Assembly (NCBI GenBank): GCA_963841045.1
Contig: CAWJBD010000001.1
Location: forward strand, 434,001 to 498,000
Source: Aalborgiella sp963841045
Lineage (GTDB): Bacteria; Pseudomonadota; Gammaproteobacteria; Burkholderiales; Burkholderiaceae_C
DNA length: 64,000 bases
Direction: 5' to 3'
The notes under the pieces were generated by a model. That model was not told the origin of the DNA. It saw only the letters and a program-made list of their open reading frames with translations, and did no database searches. This document shows positions 1 to 8,151 of the stretch, piece after piece. The position numbers and the translations under genes were made by a program. The number at the start of each line of letters is the position of its first letter. Within the stretch, counting starts at the first letter, position 1.

Positions 1-138
1 TTGCATGGGGATGAACGCGTCATCATACGTGTCGATGAAAACCAAGCCACGCCAAGCATTGGTAGCACGGTTTCTGCCGCACCACGCGCAGACAAAGTGC
101 ATCATTTTGATGCGGTATCAGGGAAGCGCGTATCGTAA
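1..138 (+). CDS. ugpC: C-terminal end of an ABC importer ATPase, probably UgpC (partial)
   Basis: The frame is open from the first base of the window and stops at 136-138, giving the last 45 residues of a protein. The tail ends in HHFDAVSGKRV, which looks like the C-terminal TOBE/OB part of sugar- and glycerol-3-phosphate-type ABC ATPases. The next gene on the same strand is a glycerophosphodiester phosphodiesterase, the usual companion of the sn-glycerol-3-phosphate importer UgpBAEC. The UgpC name is an inference from the tail and this neighbour; the Walker motifs lie outside the window. Another MalK-type ATPase cannot be excluded. Confidence 0.6.
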   Translation: MHGDERVIIRVDENQATPSIGSTVSAAPRADKVHHFDAVSGKRVS

Positions 139-165
139 AAACGTTTTGCAGCAATAGGCGCTGCA

Positions 166-1044
166 TCACAGCTTACGATTGCTGCCCAAGACCGCCGCAC
201 CCAGTATCAAAGCGGTTGCAAGCGCAATAGGCCAGTCAAAATGACGGCCGGTGAAAATGAGCAGCAAGACAGTTGATGCCAGCGGCGTGATGTAGCTCAA
301 TATGCCGATTTGACGTGCATCCCCGCGCTTCAAAGCCGCATCCCAAACATAAAACGCCAAACCCAATGGACCCAATCCCATCAGCACGAGTAAAACCCAA
401 TCACTTTGGCTGATGCTCGTGGAAGGTTCTAACAACACATGACAGAGTAAAGACAATGCGCCCGAAACCAAGCCAAATAAACCAATCGCTGCCGTGGGAA
501 ATCCACGTCCTTCATAGGCCAAGCGTTTGCTCATCAATGAATAGCTGGCCCAAATAAAAGCGGAGCCGAGAGCTGGCAGATAGCCCCACGCGAAGCCTTT
601 GGCAACAATACCTTGCCAGCCATCTTTGAGTACATCTGCACCCAAAATCGCCATCGCCGCCCCAGCAAATCCCATGCATGCTGCCAGTACATGTATGCTG
701 GTCAAACGGGTATGAGGTAAAAACAAAGGTGCCATCACCACGATGCCCAATGGCCATAAATAATTCACCAAATTTGCTTCCACAGGCGGCGCATAGCGCA
801 AGGCAATGAACAGTAAGAAATGAAAGCCGAACAAGCCATAGATTCCCAATACCAGCGCAGAGAATGAAACTTTCCATTCTTTATAAAACGGCCATGAAAG
901 TAGGCTGCCAATCAGCAAAGCGATACCGGTTAATAAGAAAGGGGGAATGTGCTTGAGCGACAAGCCCAACAATGCTAAAGTTGCCCACAACGCTATGGCG
1001 ATCAAAGCCAGCAGCGTGGGCGATAAAAATGACCTGGTTTTCAT
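166..1044 (-). CDS. DMT/EamA family exporter, YddG-like
   Basis: Inner-membrane protein of about 292 residues with around ten hydrophobic segments, the length and pattern of the drug/metabolite transporter (EamA) superfamily. The segment VEANLVNYLWPL near residue 90 resembles the VNYLWP region of the aromatic amino-acid exporter YddG, so export of amino acids or a similar metabolite is plausible; the substrate cannot be read from sequence. The frame extends to 1083, but that would overlap the opposite-strand ugpQ start at 1078, so I chose the Met at 1044, directly before the first hydrophobic helix. Mets at 1053 and 1056 are alternatives. The gene lies opposite to, and between, the ugp genes. 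Confidence 0.75.
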   Translation of the reverse strand: MKTRSFLSPTLLALIAIALWATLALLGLSLKHIPPFLLTGIALLIGSLLSWPFYKEWKVSFSALVLGIYGLFGFHFLLFIALRYAPPVEANLVNYLWPLGIVVMAPLFLPHTRLTSIHVLAACMGFAGAAMAILGADVLKDGWQGIVAKGFAWGYLPALGSAFIWASYSLMSKRLAYEGRGFPTAAIGLFGLVSGALSLLCHVLLEPSTSISQSDWVLLVLMGLGPLGLAFYVWDAALKRGDARQIGILSYITPLASTVLLLIFTGRHFDWPIALATALILGAAVLGSNRKL

Positions 1045-1077
1045 CGCAGCCATCATCGCACAATTTAAAAACAATCT

Positions 1078-1827
1078 ATGCAAAATAGCCTAACAAACAA
1101 CTGGCCTTATCCCAAATGGATCGCACACCGTGGTGCAGGCAAATTGGCACCTGAAAACACCTTGGCTGCGTTCAAACTCGGGGCCAGTCATGGTTACCGC
1201 ATGTTTGAATGCGATGTGAAATTAAGCAGTGATGGTGTGCCATTTTTATTGCATGACAGCACTTTAGAGCGCACCACGTCTGGCCAAGGCACAGCAGGTG
1301 AATTCAGTTGGGAAGCTTTGTCCAAACTCGATGCTGGAAGCTGGCATACAGCCACATATGCCAAAGAACCCATTCCCAGTTTTACAGACATTGCGCAGTA
1401 TTGTTTGCAGAACAATTTTTTCTTGAATATTGAAATCAAACCGACACCTGGACTGGAACAACAGACCGGTGAAGTGGTGGCCAAGCAAGCGGCTGAACTA
1501 TGGAAAGACAAGGCCATACCGCCATTGTTGAGTTCATTCAGACCTGAATCGCTAATGGGCGCCCAACAAACAGCGCCGCATTTACCTCGCGCTTTGCTAT
1601 TGGACACGCTCTGGAAAGGTTGGTTAGAGACGGCTTTGATGTTGGATTGCGTTGCCATCATCTGCAACCACAAGCTGTGGGACACATCGTCCATGACACA
1701 AGCCAAAAGCGCCGAATTCAAAACCCTGAGCTATACAGTGAACGATGAAGCCACAGTGAAACGCTTGATGGATTTGGGTATTGACGGCATCATCACCGAT
1801 AAAGTGGATGTATTCTCACCACTCTAA
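1078..1827 (+). CDS. ugpQ: Glycerophosphodiester phosphodiesterase
   Basis: Cytoplasmic enzyme of 249 residues that hydrolyses glycerophosphodiesters to sn-glycerol 3-phosphate and an alcohol. The GDPD fold is clear: WIAHRGAGKLAPENTLAAF near residues 14-32 carries the catalytic His and the Arg, FECDVKLSSDG and LLHDSTLERTT carry metal-binding and second catalytic His residues, IEIKP follows, and the last strand reads GIDGIITDKVD. Full length for the family. The preceding + strand gene fragment looks like UgpC, so the pair would import and cleave glycerophosphodiesters as phosphate or carbon source. A copy of the dispersed hairpin element starts three bases after the stop. Confidence 0.93.
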   Translation: MQNSLTNNWPYPKWIAHRGAGKLAPENTLAAFKLGASHGYRMFECDVKLSSDGVPFLLHDSTLERTTSGQGTAGEFSWEALSKLDAGSWHTATYAKEPIPSFTDIAQYCLQNNFFLNIEIKPTPGLEQQTGEVVAKQAAELWKDKAIPPLLSSFRPESLMGAQQTAPHLPRALLLDTLWKGWLETALMLDCVAIICNHKLWDTSSMTQAKSAEFKTLSYTVNDEATVKRLMDLGIDGIITDKVDVFSPL

Positions 1828-1829
1828 TT

Positions 1830-1877
1830 GCTATAATTTAAATAGCAACATAGGCAATAAATACGCCGACTACAGCC
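1830..1877 (+). repeat. Dispersed hairpin element, copy 1
   Basis: A GCTAT/ATAGC hairpin at 1830-1846 is followed by the second conserved part, ending in CGCCGACTACAGCC at 1877. It lies directly after the ugpQ stop, in the convergent gap before the DUF167 gene, where it could act as a transcript end. The same block recurs at 7121, 18897, 36236, 38864, 53917, 56741 and 60123. Confidence 0.9.
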
Positions 1878-1894
1878 TAATTTTATGGATAATA

Positions 1895-2158
1895 CTAAGC
1901 ATTGGCAATCTGCACCAATTTCATCCGCCCAGTTCCACCTGTTTTGATGCTGACGGCTGCTTTGGTGCAGTGAAATTGTTTGGCCACCAAACCAATCAAT
2001 TCTGCATTGGCTTTGCCATCAACGGGTAAGGATTTGATTTGAGCTTGCCATGTACCATCTTCGTTCAGCACCAAGGAACTGACTCTGGCATTGGGTTTAA
2101 CTTTGACCTGAATGATGTTTGGCTTACCACTGCGCTCTGGAGTTGATTCACTTGCCAC
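1895..2158 (-). CDS. DUF167 / YggU family protein
   Basis: Small soluble protein of 87 residues in the DUF167 (YggU) family. Diagnostic segments are VKVKPNARVSS, LPVDGKANAELIGLVAK and the end TGRMKLVQI. The biochemical role of the family is not established. The frame is open upstream to 2212, but the upstream stretch is not family-like. A GTG at 2158, with GAGG about eight bases ahead, gives a sensible start and overlaps the end of the upstream membrane-protein gene, suggesting translational coupling of the two. Confidence 0.8.
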   Translation of the reverse strand: MASESTPERSGKPNIIQVKVKPNARVSSLVLNEDGTWQAQIKSLPVDGKANAELIGLVAKQFHCTKAAVSIKTGGTGRMKLVQIANA

Positions 2159-2429
2159 GCCAAGCACCTCGCCACCACCATTGGTACAGCGCTGCCGACA
2201 TGACAAGTACAAAGTAAGTCATCATCTTGCCATCGGTGCTGAAAATAAAAAGACCCCCAAACAATATACCCACACCCGTTAGGCTGGTAATCAGCATTTG
2301 AGACTTCAAGGTTCGACTTACCTTTTGTTTAGGCCAAATCGTGCGACACAGTAAAGGGAAAACAACACCCATGAATGCCGCAGGCAGCATGAAGTTAAAC
2401 AGGTGGTTCATGAATTGGAAAAAGCCCAT
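2148..2429 (-). CDS. Small membrane protein of unknown function
   Basis: Predicted protein of 93 residues with about three hydrophobic segments (near residues 5-28, 45-62 and 68-82) separated by the basic stretch WPKQKVSRTLKSQ, and a Trp/Arg-rich C-terminus. I do not recognise a named family. It overlaps the start of the DUF167 gene by about ten bases, so the two are probably one transcript, and it is divergent from hemA across 69 bases. Small membrane proteins upstream of yggU-like genes are, as I recall, common in Burkholderiales. Confidence 0.65.
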   Translation of the reverse strand: MGFFQFMNHLFNFMLPAAFMGVVFPLLCRTIWPKQKVSRTLKSQMLITSLTGVGILFGGLFIFSTDGKMMTYFVLVMSAALYQWWWRGAWRGK

Positions 2430-2498
2430 GGTCAGAGTCTAACTTGTCTTTAACTTGCCTTAATCTTCTCAAGAAGCGAATAATTTTATAATCAAGAG

Positions 2499-3821
2499 AT
2501 GGCTGTTTGGACATTAGGCATTAATCACACCACTGCGCCGCTCGATTTGCGCGGGCGGTTTGCCTTTGCCATGGACCAAATCGCACCCACCTTGCACACC
2601 ATGCGCACAGATTTGGGAAGCGTATTGGCACCCCACTCAGAAGCTGCGCCGCTAGAAGCTGCGCTGATCTCTACCTGCAACCGAACTGAAATCTATTTGG
2701 CGCACGATGCCAATACCCATCCATCGTCTGCCGATGCTTTTGTGCAGCCTACTTTGCAATGGATGGCCAAATTGGGCGGTGTATCCACGGCCGACTTGGG
2801 TGCACACTCTTACACCTTGCAAAACAACTTGGCCGCGCGTCATGCCTTTCGGGTGGCCAGTGGGCTGGACAGCATGGTTTTGGGCGAGCCGCAGATTTTG
2901 GGGCAAATGAAAGATGCGGTCCGCATGGCCAGCGAGGCTGGCGCTTTGGGTGCCACCCTGAACCAGCTTTTTCAGCGCAGCTTTTCGGTTGCCAAAGAAG
3001 TGCGCAGCACCACTGAGATTGGCGCCCACTCCATCAGCATGGCTGCAGCGGCGGTGCGTTTGGCTGGGCAGCTTTTTGAAGACATCAAAGACACCAAAGT
3101 GTTGTTTGTGGGCGCTGGCGAAATGATAGAGCTGTGCGCCACGCATTTCGCCGCCAAGCAACCCAAATACATGGCCATTGCCAACCGCACACTGGAGCGC
3201 GGCGAAAAATTAGCCAGCCGTTTTGGCGCGGAATCGATTCGCTTGGCAGATTTACCGAATCGCCTGCATGAATTTGATGCCGTGGTGAGCTGCACAGCCA
3301 GCACCTTGCCCATCATCGGATTGGGTGCCGTCGAACGCGCTTTAAAACAACGCAAACACCGACCCATGTTCATGGTGGATTTGGCCGTACCTCGCGATAT
3401 TGAAATTGAAGTTAAAGCGCTGCCCGACGTGTATTTGTACACCGTGGACGATTTGGCCAGCGTGGTGCAAACCGGGCAGGCCAATCGACAAGCTGCTGTG
3501 GCTGAAGCTGAAACCATCATTGATGCGGGTGTGCAAAGCTTTATGCATTGGTTGGATCAGCGCAACCCCAACACCGGCAGCGTTTCGCTAATCCAACAAA
3601 TCAATGCGCAAACGGACACTTGGCGCGAGCACGAACTGGCTCGTGCCCGCAAATTGCTGGCCAAGGGCGCTTCGGTCGATGAAGTGCTGGAAGCGTTGTC
3701 CAAAGGTATCACCCAAAAAATGTTGCATGGCACTTTTGCCGAATTGCATGCTGGTGATACCGCCAGCCGAGAACACACCGCGCAAGTGGTGCAAAAACTG
3801 TTTTTGCGCAAAGAGCGTTAG
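2499..3821 (+). CDS. hemA: Glutamyl-tRNA reductase
   Basis: First committed enzyme of C5 tetrapyrrole synthesis: reduces glutamyl-tRNA(Glu) to glutamate-1-semialdehyde using NADPH. The 440-residue protein has all expected parts: GINHTTAPLDLR at the N-terminus, the active-site motif STCNRTEIY with Cys60, the conserved SGLDSMVLGEPQILGQ, an NADPH-binding Rossmann segment VLFVGAGEM, and a C-terminal helical dimerisation domain. prfA follows in the same direction, a classic order in proteobacteria. A TATAAT box at 2487-2492 lies only seven bases before the ATG; if it is used, the mRNA would be almost leaderless. I see no strong Shine-Dalgarno sequence. Confidence 0.97.
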   Translation: MAVWTLGINHTTAPLDLRGRFAFAMDQIAPTLHTMRTDLGSVLAPHSEAAPLEAALISTCNRTEIYLAHDANTHPSSADAFVQPTLQWMAKLGGVSTADLGAHSYTLQNNLAARHAFRVASGLDSMVLGEPQILGQMKDAVRMASEAGALGATLNQLFQRSFSVAKEVRSTTEIGAHSISMAAAAVRLAGQLFEDIKDTKVLFVGAGEMIELCATHFAAKQPKYMAIANRTLERGEKLASRFGAESIRLADLPNRLHEFDAVVSCTASTLPIIGLGAVERALKQRKHRPMFMVDLAVPRDIEIEVKALPDVYLYTVDDLASVVQTGQANRQAAVAEAETIIDAGVQSFMHWLDQRNPNTGSVSLIQQINAQTDTWREHELARARKLLAKGASVDEVLEALSKGITQKMLHGTFAELHAGDTASREHTAQVVQKLFLRKER

Positions 3822-3845
3822 CTGCGTTCACTTATTAGTCGCAAA

Positions 3846-3870
3846 CCTTCGACAAACTCAGGTCGAACGG
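3846..3870. repeat. Short 25-bp palindrome-like repeat between hemA and prfA
   Basis: CCTTCGACAAACTCAGGTCG and the following five bases match, from memory, the short TTCGAC...CAGG.CGAAC repeat scattered between genes of many proteobacteria. TTCGAC and GTCGAA form the arms of a small hairpin. It is the only obvious sequence feature in the 80-base hemA-prfA gap, and I saw only this copy in the window. Confidence 0.55.
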
Positions 3871-3901
3871 TTCTTCCCTCATTCGCCCGAAAATTAATTT
3901 T

Positions 3902-5020
3902 ATGAAACCATTCCTCCGTCAGCAGTTAGAACGCTATCCCATCCGCTTAGGTGAACTCAATTTCTTCTTGCAACAAGAAGGCATCACCAACGACATGAAA
4001 AAATACCTGGCGCTGAACAAAGAGCACGCCGAGGTTAGCCTTGTGGCTTCTGAATTTGCCTTGTTTTTAAAGCGCGAAAAAGATTTGGCTGAAGCACAAG
4101 AGATGCTCAACGACAATGACATGCGCGACATGCACGAAATGGCCAAAGAGGAGGTCAAAGAAGCGCAGTTGGACTTAGAACGACTTGAAGACGAATTGCA
4201 ACGCTTGTTGCTGCCCAAAGACCCTGACGATGAACGCAATGCATTTGTGGAAATTCGCGCTGGCACGGGCGGTGATGAATCGGCCTTGTTTGCCGGTGAC
4301 CTGATGCGCATGTACATCAAATACGGCGAACGCATTGGTTTTAAAGTAGAAATCATGAGCGAATCACCGGGCGAAGTGGGCGGCTACAAAGAAGTGGTGC
4401 TAAAAATGTCAGGCACCACCAACCACGGCGGCATTCCCACCGGTGCGTACGGCATGTTGAAATTTGAATCGGGTGGTCACCGCGTGCAGCGCGTACCAGA
4501 CACCGAAACCCAAGGCCGTATCCACACCAGTGCCTGCACAGTGGCGGTGATGGCTGAGCCGGATGAAGCGGTTGAAATCACCCTCAACCCATCTGACTTG
4601 CGCATTGACACCTATCGTGCCAGTGGCGCTGGCGGTCAGCACATCAATAAAACCGATTCAGCCGTGCGTGTCACCCACTTGCCTACTGGCATTGTGGCCG
4701 AGTGTCAGGAAGGACGTAGCCAACACAGCAACAAGGCGCAAGCCCTGCGCGTATTGCAAGCGCGTATCAACGAAAAAGACCGTGCCGAGCGCCACGCCAA
4801 AGAAGCAGCCACACGCAAAGGTTTGGTCGGCAGCGGCGACCGCAGCGACCGTATTCGCACCTACAACTTCCCGCAAGGCCGTTTGACCGAGCACCGCATC
4901 AACCTCACACTCTACAAACTGTCTTTCGTCATGATGGGCGAGCTGGATGAGGTGATCGAAGGTTTGCTGCTAGCGCGCAAAGCGGAACAGATGGCGGAAT
5001 TGGAAGCTGCAGCGAATTAA
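3902..5020 (+). CDS. prfA: Peptide chain release factor 1
   Basis: Recognises UAA and UAG stop codons and triggers peptide release on the ribosome. At 372 residues it is slightly longer than typical RF1. The GGQ peptide-release motif is at residues 244-246 (SGAGGQHINKTDSAVRVTH), and the codon-recognition P-x-T tripeptide appears as PDT in HRVQRVPDTETQGRIHT, which marks RF1 rather than RF2. It is normally followed by prmC, which methylates the GGQ glutamine; here three unrelated genes separate the two, although prmC is still in the window. Confidence 0.97.
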   Translation: MKPFLRQQLERYPIRLGELNFFLQQEGITNDMKKYLALNKEHAEVSLVASEFALFLKREKDLAEAQEMLNDNDMRDMHEMAKEEVKEAQLDLERLEDELQRLLLPKDPDDERNAFVEIRAGTGGDESALFAGDLMRMYIKYGERIGFKVEIMSESPGEVGGYKEVVLKMSGTTNHGGIPTGAYGMLKFESGGHRVQRVPDTETQGRIHTSACTVAVMAEPDEAVEITLNPSDLRIDTYRASGAGGQHINKTDSAVRVTHLPTGIVAECQEGRSQHSNKAQALRVLQARINEKDRAERHAKEAATRKGLVGSGDRSDRIRTYNFPQGRLTEHRINLTLYKLSFVMMGELDEVIEGLLLARKAEQMAELEAAAN

Positions 5021-5031
5021 GCCGATTCAAA

Positions 5032-5889
5032 TTATTTGGCAAACGCATTGCTGCGTTCAATTGCACGTTGGCGGTTGCGTTCATTCCACGGCTGGCCCAA
5101 CCAGCGGCGCATCAAACCATCAACCGTGCGCACATAGATGATGTTGTAAATCAGCTGCCAAACGTGACTCAACTTACGTGGCAATGCGCGCAAGGTCATT
5201 GAAAACGACGCATCGTCGTAAATGATGTAGTGCCAATAGCCAGGCGGTATGTACAGCACATCGCCATGGTTCAAAATGGCCAAACTGCCTTTGGCTTGTT
5301 GCAAGGCTGGGAAACGCTGGAAATCTGGCCTATCCATGTCGATGTCACTCAAACCGCTGAATGAATAAGGGACGTGGTAGAGGAATTTGGTTTGATCATA
5401 AGGAAACAAATACACCCGCTTTTGCCCGCCAAAATGGCACAGCAATAAATCAGCCCAATCAATATCAAAATGCAGTTGAACCTTGGTGCCTTTGCCACCA
5501 AAAAACAAGACAGGTAGCTTTTTGAACAGTTTCAGCCCAATTTCTGGGTAGGAAAAATCCCTCAATAGCGCAGGCACTTGCTGCAAAATATTGTAAAAAA
5601 ACATGCGCAACTTGTTGTTGCCTTGCTTGAGTTCTTGAATGTAATCACCAAAGCGCATTTCGGCTATGTGCGCGTGCTGGTGCCTGTGACCTTTGGCTTC
5701 TTCGCATCCATACAGTGGCACCACATTGTCACCAAAGGTTTGGCAAAAATAATCAAAGTTCCACTTATCACGCGCAGGCCAATTGCGCGACAGATTTGTG
5801 ATCACCAACGGAATTTGTTGGTCTTTGTAGTCAGCTAGAAATGAGTCGCGTGCAATGGTGTCAACGCGTGTTACTGGACTTATTTGCAC
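5032..5889 (-). CDS. JmjC/cupin_8-type Fe(II) oxygenase-like protein
   Basis: Soluble protein of 285 residues resembling the cupin_8/JmjC (FIH-like) 2-oxoglutarate oxygenases. The metal-binding triad is visible as the HFD of VQLHFDIDWAD (near residues 139-149) and the His of YIPPGYWHYI (near 220). The N-terminal part, IPLVITNLSRNWPARDKWNFDYF, is the typical lead-in strand of the family. The likely chemistry is hydroxylation of a protein or small molecule, but the substrate is unknown. The start is a GTG at 5889; no upstream ATG lies in this frame. It sits ten bases downstream of the dienelactone hydrolase gene and is probably cotranscribed with it. Confidence 0.8.
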   Translation of the reverse strand: MQISPVTRVDTIARDSFLADYKDQQIPLVITNLSRNWPARDKWNFDYFCQTFGDNVVPLYGCEEAKGHRHQHAHIAEMRFGDYIQELKQGNNKLRMFFYNILQQVPALLRDFSYPEIGLKLFKKLPVLFFGGKGTKVQLHFDIDWADLLLCHFGGQKRVYLFPYDQTKFLYHVPYSFSGLSDIDMDRPDFQRFPALQQAKGSLAILNHGDVLYIPPGYWHYIIYDDASFSMTLRALPRKLSHVWQLIYNIIYVRTVDGLMRRWLGQPWNERNRQRAIERSNAFAK

Positions 5890-5899
5890 GCCATTGAAC

Positions 5900-6823
5900 T
5901 CATGCTACGCCGTTGGCCTTTAACCACGCCAATGCCCGCTTAAACCCATCTTCGGCGGGTTCTTTGCGATAGCTGGGTCGATAGTCGGCATGAAAGGCGT
6001 GTGGTGCGCCGTCATAAACAACAAATTCGGATTTTTTGGCAGCTGCGCTGCCATTGGCCAATGCGGCTTTCATTTTGTCGACTGAGGCAACTGGAATGCC
6101 TGTGTCCGCACCGCCATAAAGCCCCAACACAGGACCATTGATGTTGGCAACCAAGTCAATCGGGTTGGTTGGAGACAAAGGATTGGGTGCGCCTTCTAAG
6201 CGGCCATACCACGCCACACCCGCCTTGACGGCTTTGTTGTGCGCTGCAAATAACCAAGTGATGCGGCCGCCCCAACAAAATCCTGTGATGGCCACTTTAT
6301 TGAGATCGCCGCCATTGGCACCCGCCCATTTCACCATGCCATCTAAATCAGCCATCACTTGCGCATCAGGCACTTTGCTAACTATTTCTCGAATCAAATC
6401 TGCCATCGCACCATAAGCGGTAGGGTCACCTTGTCGCGCAAACAGCTCTGGAGCTATGGCGAGATAGCCCATTTTGGCAAAACGGCGTGCGGTATCGGCA
6501 ATGTACTCGTGCACACCAAAAATTTCTTGAATCACCAAAATCACAGGCAAATTGGTTTTACCTGCAGGTGCAGCCATGAAAGCCGGCACTTTGAAACCAT
6601 TGACCTCAACGGTAATTTCGCCCGTTTTCAGTCCGTCTGAAGATGTTTTAATCGCGGTTTGCGCCATGATGTCACCGGCAGCGGCGGTATAGCCCACGCC
6701 CAATGCCACTTTCAAAGCGGTACGCCGTGACGCTTGGTGTTGTTTGCCATTGGAATCCAATAGCGCGTGGGCGTCATTCATTTGATTCTCAGTGAAGTTG
6801 TTCGTAGTTGTCTCGTTCAGCAT
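5900..6823 (-). CDS. Dienelactone hydrolase family protein with Tat signal
   Basis: Alpha/beta hydrolase of 307 residues. The Cys-Asp-His triad of dienelactone hydrolases is visible: Cys in ITGFCWGGR, Asp in YGGADTGIP and His in DGAPHAFHADYR. A twin-arginine stretch, SRRTALKVALGVGYTAAAG, near residues 33-51 suggests export by the Tat system, whose genes lie at the other end of the window; the leader before it is unusually long. The substrate is uncertain, as the family acts on many lactones and esters. Start 6823 is supported by AGGGAG six bases upstream. Divergent from a tautomerase gene. Confidence 0.88.
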   Translation of the reverse strand: MLNETTTNNFTENQMNDAHALLDSNGKQHQASRRTALKVALGVGYTAAAGDIMAQTAIKTSSDGLKTGEITVEVNGFKVPAFMAAPAGKTNLPVILVIQEIFGVHEYIADTARRFAKMGYLAIAPELFARQGDPTAYGAMADLIREIVSKVPDAQVMADLDGMVKWAGANGGDLNKVAITGFCWGGRITWLFAAHNKAVKAGVAWYGRLEGAPNPLSPTNPIDLVANINGPVLGLYGGADTGIPVASVDKMKAALANGSAAAKKSEFVVYDGAPHAFHADYRPSYRKEPAEDGFKRALAWLKANGVA

Positions 6824-6921
6824 ATCTGTCTCCCTTAATTAGAATTTCTAGCACTTGCAGGATATATTATGTGCATATCATCTGCATTGTTGCAAGACAC
6901 ATTTTTCAAAAGGAAATCACC
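6824..6921. promoter_or_regulatory. Divergent promoter region with two small dyads
   Basis: This 98-base gap drives the dienelactone hydrolase to the left and the tautomerase to the right. It holds a perfect 11-base palindrome, TAGAATTTCTA at 6840-6850, and a wider dyad, GATAT...ATATC, at 6861-6879. Both could be operators for a shared regulator, but no regulator gene is adjacent. Confidence 0.4.
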
Positions 6922-7107
6922 ATGCCACTCATCCGCGTCGAAATGCTAGAAGGCCGTACACCTGAACAAAAAACTGCACTGGTCAAAGCCTTGACCCAAG
7001 CCGTTGTTGAAACGCTGGGTTCAAAGCCCGATGTGGTGGATGTGATGCTTTTTGATATTCCACGCACCAACTGGGCAACCGGCGGTGTACAGTGGTCGGA
7101 TAAGTGA
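6922..7107 (+). CDS. 4-oxalocrotonate tautomerase family enzyme
   Basis: A 61-residue protein beginning MPLIRVEMLEGRTPEQK, typical of the small 4-oxalocrotonate tautomerases, where Pro at mature position 1 is the catalytic base. The rest, FDIPRTNWATGGVQWSD, also fits the family. The ATG at 6922 has AAGGAA seven bases ahead; the longer upstream open frame is not conserved-looking. Pairing with a dienelactone hydrolase suggests a small aromatic or lactone degradation unit, but no ring-cleavage gene is nearby, so the real substrate is unknown. Confidence 0.88.
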   Translation: MPLIRVEMLEGRTPEQKTALVKALTQAVVETLGSKPDVVDVMLFDIPRTNWATGGVQWSDK

Positions 7108-7120
7108 TTTTTGTAAAAAA

Positions 7121-7182
7121 TATATAAGAAATTGGCATGTAGCCGGCGTATTAATTGCCTAGTTTGCTATTAAATTAATAGC
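7121..7182 (-). repeat. Dispersed hairpin element, copy 2
   Basis: Inverted orientation relative to copy 1. The block runs from TATATAAGAAATTGGC (7121-7136) to the hairpin at 7166-7182, whose eight-base arms GCTATTAA and TTAATAGC pair perfectly around one A. The leading 16 bases are identical in copy 3. It sits between the tautomerase and prmC, at the right edge of the three-gene insertion into the prfA-prmC neighbourhood. Confidence 0.92.
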
Positions 7183-7225
7183 ATATAGCCACGCCGACAT
7201 GACAACTCTGCTCTAAACCGCTGCC

Positions 7226-8083
7226 TTGAATATCCATACACAACTGCATCAAGCCATGTCCCATGGCGTAGACCGTATTGATGCGCAATTGCTTTTGTTG
7301 TTCTGTTTGGGCAAATCACAAAGCGATCGCGCATGGCTCATCGCGCATGACGATGCGGTAGTCGATTCGGCAATTGCACAGCAATTCACAGCGCTTTGTC
7401 AGCAGCGGCTTAATGGCGTTCCACTCGCATATTTAGTTGGAGAAAAACCATTTTTTGGCATTAATTTGCACGTCGATTCACGTGTGTTGGTGCCAAGACC
7501 AGACACTGAAACGCTGGTGGATTGGGCGCTCAGCTTTCAAGCAACTCGAACTGTATTGGACTTGGGAACGGGCAGTGGCGCAATTGCCTTGGCAATCAAA
7601 CATACGCAACCTGAATGGAAAGTCACTGCCATTGACTACAGCGCAGATGCATTGGATGTGGCTCGAGGCAATGCCCTGCGCTTGGGCTTGGATGTCGATT
7701 TCGTGCAAAGCGCATGGTTTGATGCGCTCAAAACTGAACACGACCATGCCAGATTTGATCTGACAAAATTTGACCTGATTATTAGCAACCCGCCCTACAT
7801 CGCCGATGACGATCCGCACATGGCGGCTCTGAAACATGAGCCGAAACAAGCTTTGACATCGGGTGATGAGGGACTGGATGATATTCGGCGCATCATTCAA
7901 GACGCACCCGCTTTTTTAAACCCAGACGGGTGGCTTTTGCTTGAACATGGCTACGATCAGGCTGCCAAAGTGCGGGCGTTGCTAGAAAGTCAGGGCTTTT
8001 CACAGGTGCGCAGCAAACTGGATTTGGCAGGTATTGAGAGATGCACTGGCGGACAATGGTCGGCTTCAGATAAAGGGCAATAA
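7226..8083 (+). CDS. prmC: Release factor glutamine methyltransferase
   Basis: SAM-dependent methyltransferase that N5-methylates the glutamine of the GGQ motif in RF1 and RF2. The 285-residue protein has the SAM-binding motif VLDLGTGSGAIALAIK and the catalytic NPPY motif at residues 188-191 (LIISNPPYIADDD). The start is a TTG at 7226; the sequence it opens, through HGVDRIDAQLLLLF, matches the conserved N-terminal domain, so an ATG at residue 11 would lose conserved sequence. Separated from its usual partner prfA by about 2.2 kb. Confidence 0.95.
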   Translation: MNIHTQLHQAMSHGVDRIDAQLLLLFCLGKSQSDRAWLIAHDDAVVDSAIAQQFTALCQQRLNGVPLAYLVGEKPFFGINLHVDSRVLVPRPDTETLVDWALSFQATRTVLDLGTGSGAIALAIKHTQPEWKVTAIDYSADALDVARGNALRLGLDVDFVQSAWFDALKTEHDHARFDLTKFDLIISNPPYIADDDPHMAALKHEPKQALTSGDEGLDDIRRIIQDAPAFLNPDGWLLLEHGYDQAAKVRALLESQGFSQVRSKLDLAGIERCTGGQWSASDKGQ

Positions 8084-8084
8084 A

Positions 8085-8118
8085 ATGAGGGTATTGATTG
8101 CGAGGATAATCACCTCAT
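8085..8118 (+). terminator. Hairpin between prmC and grxD
   Basis: ATGAGG at 8085-8090 pairs with CCTCAT at 8113-8118, with an inner GATT/AATC pairing, followed by GTATTTTTG. It starts just after the prmC stop. It could be a weak terminator or an attenuator before grxD; the T-run is short and not immediately adjacent. Confidence 0.35.
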
Positions 8119-8151
8119 CTGTATTTTTGTTCAATTTTGGAGATTTTCACC

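Noticed and set aside
512..877. Open frame inside the DMT exporter gene on the same strand
   Set aside because: It overlaps a well-supported membrane protein in another frame and has no recognisable domain or ribosome site.
1781..2029. Frame running from the end of ugpQ across repeat copy 1
   Set aside because: It contains the dispersed element and antisense DUF167 sequence, with no domain and no start signal.
3846..3870. The 25-bp TTCGAC repeat as part of the dispersed hairpin family
   Set aside because: It shares no block with the GCTAT...ATAGC element and has a different stem.
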